Counted from the first letter of the stretch, positions 1 to 5,826 are shown. The stretch: DNA of 10,417 nt from CAZTGZ01 sp044339595 (GCA_044339595.1 JBIIVF010000087.1:1-10417); one strand, 5' to 3'. Notes: a model not told the origin generated them from the letters alone. Made by a program: numbers and translations.

Positions 1-6
1 AGCACT

Positions 7-68
7 CCAATTTTGTCCCTTCAAAAGGGGGGTCAATTTGCAGCGATTTTAAGGGGTCAATTTGTCCG
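7..68. repeat. Multi-repeat end resembling an IS21-family insertion sequence
   Basis: The 12-mer ggggtcaatttg occurs at 29-40 and 53-64, a spacing of 24 bp. A degenerate copy (ccaattttgtccc) lies at 7-19, again about 25 bp earlier. IS21-family elements carry several such spaced repeats at each end as transposase binding sites, and Bacteroidota members that I recall use very similar 'ggtcaatttg' repeats. The element body would lie left of the window, so no transposase gene is visible. The outer boundary is probably near 64-68, but I cannot fix it or see a target duplication. The repeats are seen directly; the family assignment is inference. Confidence 0.5.
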
Positions 69-397
69 ATTATTTCACTGTTAGCCAAGTATTTGAAATT
101 GATAAAACAATTTGTTATTTAGACATTCAATTTGAGGCTGGCGGTGGCATTCATTACTTAAAGGGACAACTTAATGTTCAATATCCCGAGGGAATGGACT
201 TAACTGTTCCGGTAAGAAAATTGCTTGAAATGTATGGTTACTATGCAGGGGATGAGATTATCTCATTCTGCTTAAAGCATAGAGGGAAGCATTATCTGCC
301 ATTCGTAATGGGGTTACATCCTGAAGAAATAACGGATGAGTTTGAGAGCATGCTTGAGTACACGAAAGAGGTAGATAAAATACGCGCAATGCTGTAA
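62..397 (+). CDS. Uncharacterised protein, 5' end probably replaced by the adjacent IS end
   Basis: The frame is open from 53 (in-frame stop taa at 50-52) to the stop at 395-397, and the best start is TTG at 62, giving 111 residues. I do not recognise the family. The sequence is acidic and soluble, with alternating beta-like stretches (residues 17-40, with a GGG turn near residue 27) followed by helical segments ('VPVRKLLEMYGYY' near residues 50-62 and a C-terminal helix). There is no signal peptide, membrane segment or obvious catalytic motif. The codons look protein-coding, so it is probably a real gene. The only start is a TTG inside the repeat motif at 53-64 and the next Met is residue 45, so the native start was probably upstream and was displaced by the insertion element. 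It may be translated from the IS end or be a 5'-truncated remnant. Confidence 0.5.
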   Translation: MSDYFTVSQVFEIDKTICYLDIQFEAGGGIHYLKGQLNVQYPEGMDLTVPVRKLLEMYGYYAGDEIISFCLKHRGKHYLPFVMGLHPEEITDEFESMLEYTKEVDKIRAML

Positions 398-478
398 TTC
401 AAGTTGCTGCATTAAAATTATTCCCGGATGTTATAATGTAACAGATATACCTCAGAAAAAATAGAGAGTGAAGAAAAA

Positions 479-577
479 ATGATAAGCAAAACCAAGTATC
501 CAAAATTTAATTTATCTTCTTTTTACCGTTCTTTGTTGTTGCTGATTTGTATCTCAAGAAAGTCGAAATTTGAGTAG
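479..577 (+). pseudogene. Possible 5' remnant of an exported-protein gene (signal-peptide-like, 32 codons)
   Basis: An ATG at 479 follows a purine-rich stretch (gagagtgaagaaaaa), a plausible ribosome binding site for an A-rich Bacteroidota leader. The 32-residue product has a Lys-containing N-terminus, then 'FYRSLLLLICIS' (residues 15-26), then charged residues 'RKSKFE' and a stop at 575-577. A basic N-terminus followed by a short hydrophobic core looks like the beginning of a signal peptide that is cut off before its cleavage site. The direct repeats at 580-613 start just after. I infer that this could be the displaced start of the secreted protein whose C-terminal part lies at 2344-3279, or of another lost exported protein. 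It could also be a chance ORF; low confidence. Confidence 0.25.
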
Positions 578-579
578 TA

Positions 580-613
580 GTTGCTCATTTGTTGCTCGAA
601 ATACTTCTCGAAA
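580..613. repeat. Short direct repeats resembling recombinase arm/att sites
   Basis: Two copies of gttgctc (580-586 and 591-597) are separated by 4 bp, and two copies of ctcgaaa (595-601 and 607-613) follow with a 12-bp period. Clusters of helically phased short repeats are common at attachment sites of tyrosine-recombinase elements. No integrase gene is visible here, so an att-site origin is only an inference, perhaps a scar of the event that brought in hipBA. Confidence 0.25.
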
Positions 614-712
614 GTCACTGTTTACAAGGGTTTCAGCGTTTTTTGTTTCTTATCGTTTCATGCATCGGAAAGTAATTTATCCATTTTCAAACCATTCTCT
701 ACTTCCCCCGTT

Positions 713-1978
713 TTATCCCACAAGGCTAAATGCATTTGCTTTTAACGCGCATTCAGCATGGGAGATGCCCTGTTTTCTCGCGAGCCGTCTCCATTCTTTA
801 ACAGCTGTGATTACCTGTTTTAAAATTTCATCGGCACGTCTTGTTTCAAGTCGAAAATATTGGGCGACCTCTAAGGCCAAATGTAGATCAAGCGCATTGT
901 CAGAATCTGAAATGTTCAAGCTGAGTCCGTTACCGGTTTCCACCGGATTGATATCATATGCCGGAGATAAAACCCAACCTTCATGCGTTAAAATGAAACC
1001 ATGATTGCGTAAATGATCATCGATGTTGGATACGCAAATGTTGAATATCATTCTGCGCCATAATTCTTCAAGATCAGCGTCTGCATTGCCTCCATGGCTG
1101 GTTAAAAAATCAACCATATCCAGATAGCTTCCGCCTTCTTGCCCATCTTTATACCCCAATAGGGTCATAGCCGAAGCGAAATGATTTCTTTGCCCATCGG
1201 AGGTACGATCGAAACGTTTGGTAATGAATGTATGATGATGACTCGAAAACTGTTGTGCTTTGCATTCCGACATATTTATCCCGGCAGATTTGGCCATTTG
1301 ATTTGTTACCATTTCCCAGGCCCCAACGTTGAATAAATCATTGCTGCCGGGAAACTTAGCAATCCACAAATGTCCTTTTGCATCTACAATACTTGCTTTA
1401 GGCCGGGCACCTCCCAATGAACTGCCGGGTGCCACCAGCATCCCTAACCATTTAATATAATCGGGATCTTCCATGGCGTGTTCATCTTCCAACTTTAAAC
1501 TGACTTGTTCCAAGTCGCGTATGGACGTCCACGGGGGTGTTGCCATCTCTTTGTTGTCATCCAGAAATGGCCCTTCCGGTGATAACTTAAATCGCAGTCC
1601 TCCCATCCGATGGCCGTCATATACCCCTAATAAATAATCGGTTTCATATAAATTTCTTGCAAGCCTTTCTTCCATTCGGGCTAAGGCAGCCTCCCTCCTG
1701 CGCATCAGAACTCTACCCCATCGATCCGGTGAGGAGTCTAGAAATATACCGAAATTGGTTTTGTCATCATTTAGAAAATGTAATCCTGAATATAAGTCTA
1801 AATCCCGATCTAATACCTGTGCCATATCTTTTTGGAGCCATCCTTCATCATATTCAAATGAAAATATCTCTTTACCCCTCAAAATTTCTGAATGAAGCAC
1901 GCCCAGAAGTTGAGGCCCATGAACTTCTTTCCAATCTGCATACACATAGATGTCCCTCTGCGAATTCCTTTTAATCAT
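713..1978 (-). CDS. hipA: HipA-like serine/threonine kinase toxin (type II TA)
   Basis: HipA-family kinases phosphorylate a translation target (glutamyl-tRNA synthetase for E. coli HipA), stop growth and promote persistence; the partner HipB neutralises them. At 421 residues it is close to the usual full-length HipA (~440), not the split HipS/HipT form. The N-terminal HipA subdomain spans roughly residues 8-110. The C-terminal kinase domain (~185-395) contains the Gly-rich 'SSLGGARPKA' loop (186-195), which holds the family's autophosphorylation serine region. It also contains the ATP-contacting Lys208 in 'WIAKFP', 'FITKRFDR' (251-258), the catalytic loop 'NIDDHLRNHGF' (318-328; Asp320 and Asn325) and the metal-binding Asp342 in 'SPAYDINP'. 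All key residues look intact, so it should be active. The ATG at 1978 overlaps the stop of hipB by 4 bp (ATGA), which implies translational coupling and the canonical antitoxin-first order. The actual target in this organism is unknown. Confidence 0.93.
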   Translation of the reverse strand: MIKRNSQRDIYVYADWKEVHGPQLLGVLHSEILRGKEIFSFEYDEGWLQKDMAQVLDRDLDLYSGLHFLNDDKTNFGIFLDSSPDRWGRVLMRRREAALARMEERLARNLYETDYLLGVYDGHRMGGLRFKLSPEGPFLDDNKEMATPPWTSIRDLEQVSLKLEDEHAMEDPDYIKWLGMLVAPGSSLGGARPKASIVDAKGHLWIAKFPGSNDLFNVGAWEMVTNQMAKSAGINMSECKAQQFSSHHHTFITKRFDRTSDGQRNHFASAMTLLGYKDGQEGGSYLDMVDFLTSHGGNADADLEELWRRMIFNICVSNIDDHLRNHGFILTHEGWVLSPAYDINPVETGNGLSLNISDSDNALDLHLALEVAQYFRLETRRADEILKQVITAVKEWRRLARKQGISHAECALKANAFSLVG

Positions 1979-2298
1979 GACAACTTATTTCTTTTAGGAG
2001 CACGTTTGCCTGTATCCAACTGTGCATCCTGTAATTTTCTGCCAAGCACATCATCTTTTGCCAGCAGTAAAAAATCCTTCTCCAGCCCTAACACCTTCAA
2101 TACGTTTAAGTACTGCCCTATCCCAACACCCGAATGCCCTTTTTCAATTTTTACCAGGGTTGTTCTACCCATGCCTGCACGCTCTGCCACTTGTGAAGTA
2201 CTTAACTTCCGTCTAAGTCGTGCCAGTTTGATGTTTTCTCCCAGTTCATCTAAAATGCGCTGTATTTTAGGGAGTAAAATCGGAGTTTTATTTGCCAT
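1975..2298 (-). CDS. hipB: HipB-like Xre-family HTH antitoxin
   Basis: This 107-residue protein has a Cro/C1-type helix-turn-helix at about residues 20-75. The segment 'TSQVAERAGMGRTTLVKIEKG' region (positions ~34-55) shows the usual helix 2, turn and recognition helix, followed by the 'YLNVLKVLGL' helix. The C-terminal tail (~80-107) is basic (Lys/Arg rich). HipB proteins bind the kinase toxin and repress their own operon. The gene directly precedes and overlaps hipA by 4 bp, so the two form one operon. The ATG at 2298 lies inside a short palindrome (2298-2310) and is preceded by a -7-like box at 2317-2324. The N-terminus has about 19 residues before the HTH, slightly longer than in E. coli HipB. 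Confidence 0.9.
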   Translation of the reverse strand: MANKTPILLPKIQRILDELGENIKLARLRRKLSTSQVAERAGMGRTTLVKIEKGHSGVGIGQYLNVLKVLGLEKDFLLLAKDDVLGRKLQDAQLDTGKRAPKRNKLS

Positions 2299-2324
2299 AA
2301 TGTTGCATTAAAGATACAAAAATA
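2298..2324 (-). promoter_or_regulatory. Probable hipBA promoter with candidate operator palindrome
   Basis: Read on the minus strand, TATTTTTG (plus 2317-2324) matches the Bacteroidota -7 consensus TAnnTTTG, and a second weaker box TATCTTTA (2309-2316) follows. A perfect inverted repeat TAATG-ttg-CATTA (2298-2310) covers the probable transcription start and the first base of the hipB ATG. That position would suit autorepression by HipB. The boxes and palindrome are seen; the regulatory role is inferred from HipB-family behaviour. I see no clear -33 TTTG. Confidence 0.45.
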
Positions 2325-2343
2325 AGATAATTTGATTGAATAA

Positions 2344-3279
2344 ATGAACATTATTGAAAAATTTACTTTGATCAAAGGAAGGATGATACCAACGGAGCGC
2401 GTACAGCCAAATTGGGAAAAAACAGGCTTGTGTGAAGGCAAAACAACCACGATTTTTAAAAATCGAGATATCCATTCCTGGTATATGGGGTCCACGGCAT
2501 TGGGAGACAGTCTGGTTTTGACCAGTCCGTCAACCACACCCTTACAATTCATAGATACAAATTATTGTTCGACTCATGATACGCTTGTGATTGAAGCATG
2601 GCCGCTTCCCTTTTTTGAATTGGGAAATGACAGTGGATTTTGTTCTGATGGCGAAATATGGATACAATTGCCTGTTGGACCATACAAGTATTATTGGAGT
2701 GATGAATTGCTGGCAAGTTCCGGCATCAAGTTTAACAAGGAAGGGCGCTATGAAGCCTTGCTGGTAGATTCAAATTCGTGTGAGCATAGTGACTCGATTG
2801 CCATTGAATCGTATGGTTTACCCTCATTGGATCAGTTTTTCGATTCCACCCTGTGTGAAAACGAGAAATGGATTATTTCGCTACCAGTAGACATTCAATA
2901 TACTATAAACGGCCAGGTTGTTTTTGATTCAATTACATTTCAAAGTGAAGGAATGTACAGGATAGAAGCAACGAATGAAAATCATTGTGTCTCGAAGAAA
3001 ACCATTGATATTCAATTTAAAAGATGTGACTTGCAAGTGCCTTCTCTTTTAAAAAATCAATTGTACATTTATCCAAACCCTACTTCAGGTAATTTAACGG
3101 TTGTTCATTCAAGTGCTCAACAGTTGAATGGGAATTTGTATTCTACTACCGGTGAATGGATTCGTTTGATCGTTTTGTCGCCTGGAGAAAATGTGCTTGA
3201 TTTGGAGCACTTGGATGCCAATATTTATCTACTGAAGATGGGAGGTCAAGTGTATCGCATTTTTAAGATGAACAGTTAA
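2344..3279 (+). CDS. T9SS-sorted Ig-like repeat protein, apparently 5'-truncated
   Basis: This 311-residue ORF encodes three Ig/PKD-like repeats (about 26-89, 90-160 and 161-228) and then a type A T9SS sorting domain (about 239-311). The sorting domain begins 'YIYPNPTSG', includes 'ANIYLLKMGG' and ends 'YRIFKMNS'. Each repeat has one Cys pair at nearly constant spacing: Cys30/75, Cys100/146, Cys171/215. This suggests a disulfide per domain, in keeping with an exported protein. T9SS substrates need a Sec signal peptide, yet the ATG at 2344 opens with 'MNIIEKFTLIKGRM', which is not one, and an in-frame stop sits immediately upstream (2341-2343). The homologous part probably begins near residue 14-20. 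I therefore think this is the 3' remnant of a longer surface or secreted protein whose 5' part was lost at the hipBA junction. It is probably not exported, and perhaps not translated. The specific function of the repeats is unknown. Confidence 0.75.
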   Translation: MNIIEKFTLIKGRMIPTERVQPNWEKTGLCEGKTTTIFKNRDIHSWYMGSTALGDSLVLTSPSTTPLQFIDTNYCSTHDTLVIEAWPLPFFELGNDSGFCSDGEIWIQLPVGPYKYYWSDELLASSGIKFNKEGRYEALLVDSNSCEHSDSIAIESYGLPSLDQFFDSTLCENEKWIISLPVDIQYTINGQVVFDSITFQSEGMYRIEATNENHCVSKKTIDIQFKRCDLQVPSLLKNQLYIYPNPTSGNLTVVHSSAQQLNGNLYSTTGEWIRLIVLSPGENVLDLEHLDANIYLLKMGGQVYRIFKMNS

Positions 3280-3405
3280 ATTGTAATCGCATGTGCGGCA
3301 AAAAACTTTACTAATATTTAAAAATCACTTTATGTGTAAAGGGTCTTGGAATGTTTCTGTCGTAAAATTAATGTCCACATTCGATTCAATGATTTCAAAA
3401 TATCC

Positions 3406-3413
3406 TACCTTTA
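3406..3413 (+). promoter_or_regulatory. Candidate -7 box for rmuC
   Basis: TACCTTTA differs from the Bacteroidota consensus TAnnTTTG only in the last base and lies 4 bp before the ATG at 3418. If used, transcription would start at or just past this ATG. That would give a leaderless message, or favour the next in-frame ATG at 3430. No clear -33 TTTG is seen at the expected distance. Confidence 0.35.
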
Positions 3414-3417
3414 TGCA

Positions 3418-4695
3418 ATGATTTCAGACATGATATATATCGTTATTTCCGCGTTTGTAGGAGGATTCTTATGCTTTTTGATCATCAGACCTAAAATGCT
3501 CAATTTAAGGTCTGAATTACTGAGAAAAGCACAGGAGGCTGAGAAGAGTTTCGGTTTGACGGAAGAAAACAAACAGCTTTTTGGGAAAGTTTCGGCCCTG
3601 GAAGCGAGAAATGAGGAGCTGAATCAACGGGTGATGCTTCTGCAGCAAAATGAACAACAACAGGAAACCATCTTTCGCAAGATCATCACTGAAACGACCC
3701 ACGAGGGATTGGTAAAGCAAGGAAAGGTGTTGACCGAGCAACAAGAGAAAACCCTCAATGATCTGCTCAACCCATTAAGAGAACGCATCCGTGATTTTGA
3801 GAAAAAGGTGGAGGATTCGCACAAAGAATCACAATTGGGGAATACCCGACTCTTTGAACAAATCAAAAGTTTAACCGAGTTGAATCAGACCGTTACCCAG
3901 AAGACGTCTGACCTCACCAATGCCTTGAAGGGAAGCAATAAAATGCAGGGTTCGTGGGGAGAAATGATTCTTGAAAGGGTGCTGGAAAGCAGCGGACTCC
4001 AAAAAGGTCGGGAATATGAGACCCAATTCAGCGATCGCAACCTCGAAGGAGAAACCATTCGTCCGGATGCCGTGATTTATTTGCCCAATGAAAAAAACAT
4101 CATCATCGATGCCAAGGTGAGTCTCACGGCCTATGAAGCTTACACCTCAGCAGCGGATGGGACACCCGAAAAAGACCTGGCCCTCAAGGCGCATTTGCAG
4201 TCATTGAGAAGCCACATCAGATTGCTTTCTGAAAAGAATTATCACACCGCGTTGAATCTCAATTCGCCGGATTTTATCCTCATGTTTATTCCCATTGAAT
4301 CCGGATTTGCCCTGTCCGTGAGAGAAGATATCGATTTGTTCAAATTTGCCTGGGAAAAACGAATTGTGATGGTTTCGCCTTCGACCATGTTGGCAACTTT
4401 GCGCACCATCCAACATGTTTGGGCTTCAGAGAGAAGTACCCGAAATACCCTCGAAATATCTCAAAAAGCGGGAGAAATGCTCGACAAGTTTGTTGGGTTT
4501 ACTGAAGATTTAAAGGACATTGGGAAGCACATAGAAAAAACCCAAAGTGCATATGAAAGTGCATTGAATAAATTAAGCACCGGAAAGGGTAATTTGATCA
4601 ATCGTGCCATAATCATGCAAAAACTTGGTGCCAAAACCAACAAGGAGCTCAAGGGCTGGAAATCAGATGATGAGGATGAGGTGGGAGAGGAATAG
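3418..4695 (+). CDS. rmuC: RmuC family DNA recombination protein
   Basis: RmuC was found in E. coli as a factor limiting inversions between short inverted repeats, and its core is predicted to be a PD-(D/E)XK-type nuclease fold. Numbering from the ATG at 3418 (425 residues), an N-terminal membrane anchor spans ~5-25 ('MIYIVISAFVGGFLCFLIIR'). A long Glu/Gln-rich coiled coil follows (~26-166) and then the conserved RmuC domain (~175-385). Landmarks are 'MQGSWGE' (176-182), 'RPDAVIYLP' (215-223, Asp217), 'IIIDAKVSL' (228-236, Asp231/Lys233, the putative nuclease core) and 'FIPIESGFAL' (290-299). The C-terminus is acidic. The frame is open upstream to 3346, but that extension lacks family character and would precede the membrane anchor. 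The start is therefore 3418, or 3430, which would begin right at the anchor and suits the -7-like box at 3406-3413. It appears to be monocistronic and convergent with the phnA-like gene. Confidence 0.94.
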   Translation: MISDMIYIVISAFVGGFLCFLIIRPKMLNLRSELLRKAQEAEKSFGLTEENKQLFGKVSALEARNEELNQRVMLLQQNEQQQETIFRKIITETTHEGLVKQGKVLTEQQEKTLNDLLNPLRERIRDFEKKVEDSHKESQLGNTRLFEQIKSLTELNQTVTQKTSDLTNALKGSNKMQGSWGEMILERVLESSGLQKGREYETQFSDRNLEGETIRPDAVIYLPNEKNIIIDAKVSLTAYEAYTSAADGTPEKDLALKAHLQSLRSHIRLLSEKNYHTALNLNSPDFILMFIPIESGFALSVREDIDLFKFAWEKRIVMVSPSTMLATLRTIQHVWASERSTRNTLEISQKAGEMLDKFVGFTEDLKDIGKHIEKTQSAYESALNKLSTGKGNLINRAIIMQKLGAKTNKELKGWKSDDEDEVGEE

Positions 4696-4724
4696 GTGCT
4701 TTTTTAGTCAACCCTAATTATTTT

Positions 4725-4904
4725 CCATATAAAAAACGAAGTCCCCAATTTTAATTTCTGCCTTCTAATTTCTAATTTGGTATCTGCTTGGGAGTGTATC
4801 GAGAAGGACAATCCCCATATAAAAGACGAAGTCCCCATTTCTAATTTCTGCCCTCTAATTTCTAATTTGGTATCTGCTTGGGCGTGTATCGAGAAGGACA
4901 ATCC
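4725..4904. repeat. Two tandem copies of a 90-bp intergenic repeat
   Basis: Copy 1 (4725-4814) and copy 2 (4815-4904) are exactly 90 bp each and nearly identical. They differ at a handful of positions, clustered around the 'gtcccca' stretch. Each unit begins ccatataaaa, contains two or three 'taatttc' heptamers, and ends in gagaaggacaatcc. The repeat fills the gap between the convergent rmuC and phnA-like genes. A minus-strand ORF (4704-4916) runs through both copies only because 90 is a multiple of three; it has no coding character. I see no strong hairpin, so a terminator role is not supported. It may be a unit of a dispersed intergenic repeat family. Confidence 0.85.
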
Positions 4905-4938
4905 GGCGATTAGCATCTGTAGGCAAAAATAATCTCCA

Positions 4939-5277
4939 TCATTTCGCCTTCTTCACAAACTCACTCTTCAACGCCATAGACCCAAACCCCGGAATCTTGC
5001 AATCAATATTGTGATCGCCTTCAACCAAATGAATGTTCGTTATTTTGGTGCCCATCTTGATGGGTTTGGGAGCTCCTTTTACCGGTAAATCTTTGATGAT
5101 GGTAACCGAATCTCCGTTTTGCAATAAGGTGCCATTTGAATCCTTTACGATCATCCCTGCTTCCGCCGAGGTTTCTTCCGGATTCCACGTGTGCTCGCAT
5201 TCAGGGCAGTACATTCCGCTATCAGTAGGATACGGATACTCATATTGGCATTCAGGGCAATGTATTTCAGTGGTCAT
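4939..5277 (-). CDS. yjdM: PhnA/YjdM family zinc-ribbon protein
   Basis: This 112-residue protein matches the small PhnA (YjdM) family in length (E. coli YjdM is about 111 residues) and layout. An N-terminal zinc ribbon uses Cys7-x2-Cys10 and Cys24-x2-Cys27 ('HCPECQYEY' and 'MYCPECEHTW'). After a short linker comes the C-terminal PhnA domain (about 44-112), an SH3-like beta domain with 'VKDSNGTLLQNGDSV', 'KDLPVKG' and 'GTKITNIHLVEGDHNIDCKI'. The family is named after the E. coli phosphonate locus but is not required for phosphonate breakdown, and it must not be confused with phosphonoacetate hydrolase, also called PhnA. Its molecular role is unclear. No other phosphonate gene is nearby. The start at 5277 is needed to include Cys7 and Cys10. 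It lies 120 bp downstream of queD on the same strand with its own promoter box, so it is probably a separate transcript. Confidence 0.92.
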   Translation of the reverse strand: MTTEIHCPECQYEYPYPTDSGMYCPECEHTWNPEETSAEAGMIVKDSNGTLLQNGDSVTIIKDLPVKGAPKPIKMGTKITNIHLVEGDHNIDCKIPGFGSMALKSEFVKKAK

Positions 5278-5281
5278 GCGG

Positions 5282-5289
5282 CAAAGGTA
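5282..5289 (-). promoter_or_regulatory. -7 promoter box of the phnA-like gene
   Basis: On the minus strand the box is TACCTTTG, a perfect match to TAnnTTTG, ending only 4 bp before the ATG at 5277. Because the zinc-ribbon cysteines force that start, the message would be leaderless or nearly so if this box is used. A -33 TTTG is not seen at the usual spacing. Confidence 0.5.
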
Positions 5290-5325
5290 CGGGTTGGGTG
5301 TGATTGAATGGAATCTTCGGGCAAA

Positions 5326-5347
5326 TGATTATAATCAGTGCCTGATT
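5326..5347. promoter_or_regulatory. Palindrome with overlapping third half-site upstream of the phnA-like gene
   Basis: TGATTATAATCA (5326-5337) is a perfect 12-bp palindrome. After five bases a further TGATT (5343-5347) forms a second inverted repeat with the AATCA half (AATCA-gtgcc-TGATT). The cluster sits in the queD-phnA gap, about 50 bp upstream of the phnA-like ATG. It may be an operator for an unknown dimeric regulator; the structure is seen and the role is a guess. Confidence 0.25.
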
Positions 5348-5397
5348 TGGCCAATATTAGTTTGAAATCAGAGGATCAATACTTTTTGATGAGCATT

Positions 5398-5826
5398 TCA
5401 ATCCTTCACCCACTCAGCGTATGAATCTTTGGTTTCATACAAACGAATGCGTTGTAGCTGCACATGCTCAGGCAAAAGTGGAGCAATTTTTCTTTTGATG
5501 TATAACAAGATGTTTTCAGCGGTGGGTTCAGCATCAAAAATCATCAAGTTCTCATTATTTTCTGAACCGGGGTGTGAATCGAGGTAAGCTTGCGAAAGCA
5601 AAAGAATGTGGTCTAACGGTTTAACTATGGCTTCTGTGACTACTTGTTTGATAATCTTGAAATCTACCAGAATTCCGATGCCGGGCAAATATTGATTTTC
5701 GTCTTGTTGCGCACAAACAGTCATGTGCAATTCATAGGAATGGCCATGAATGTTTCTGCATGCACCCTGATAACCGCTAATGGCATGGGCAGTTTCAAAA
5801 TGAAATATCTTGGTGATGGAAAGCAT
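5398..5826 (-). CDS. queD: 6-carboxy-5,6,7,8-tetrahydropterin synthase (QueD / PTPS family)
   Basis: QueD converts 7,8-dihydroneopterin triphosphate to 6-carboxytetrahydropterin, the second step towards the 7-deazaguanine precursor of queuosine in tRNA. The 142-residue protein has the family's zinc histidines His14 ('FETAHAI'), His27 and His29 within 'CRNIHGHSYEL'. The catalytic Cys23 stands four residues before the first of these ('C-x3-HGH'), the arrangement typical of QueD. Further conserved parts are 'LVDFKIIK' (53-60), 'LDHILLL' (71-77; Asp72, His73), 'EPTAENI' (100-106) and the substrate-binding Glu131 in 'YETKDSYAEW'. It is cytosolic and probably forms a multimer of paired subunits as in the family. 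No other queuosine gene is visible nearby. A good promoter lies upstream at 5850-5882. A pterin-related (6-pyruvoyl tetrahydropterin) role is possible within the superfamily but less likely with this Cys motif. Confidence 0.95.
   Translation of the reverse strand: MLSITKIFHFETAHAISGYQGACRNIHGHSYELHMTVCAQQDENQYLPGIGILVDFKIIKQVVTEAIVKPLDHILLLSQAYLDSHPGSENNENLMIFDAEPTAENILLYIKRKIAPLLPEHVQLQRIRLYETKDSYAEWVKD

Larger units (their letters stand above)
398..712. other. Gene-poor gap between the left ORF and hipA
   Basis: This AT-rich stretch of about 315 bp holds no long gene. It contains a short signal-peptide-like ORF (479-577), a cluster of short direct repeats (580-613), and AT-rich sequence immediately downstream of the hipA stop codon. 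I found no convincing terminator hairpin for hipA and no tRNA-like structure. A reading frame that enters from 570 on the plus strand continues into the antisense of hipA and is treated as spurious. Confidence 0.6.

Noticed and set aside
570..1004. Plus-strand ORF of 144 codons
   Set aside because: It is mostly antisense to the well-supported hipA 3' end and has Ser/Phe-rich, non-protein-like composition.
1892..2311. Plus-strand ORF opposite hipB and the hipA start
   Set aside because: It is antisense to the clear HTH antitoxin gene; a shadow ORF.
3328..3341. Inverted repeat CTTTA-tgtg-TAAAG after the T9SS ORF
   Set aside because: Five A/T-rich pairs without a T-run; too weak for a terminator and likely chance.
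4704..4916. Minus-strand ORF with an internally repeated peptide
   Set aside because: The peptide repeat is only the translation of the 90-bp tandem DNA repeat, whose length is a multiple of three; there is no RBS or family resemblance.
4939..5277. Reading the PhnA-like gene as part of a phosphonate operon
   Set aside because: The family name is historical and no C-P lyase or transport gene is adjacent.
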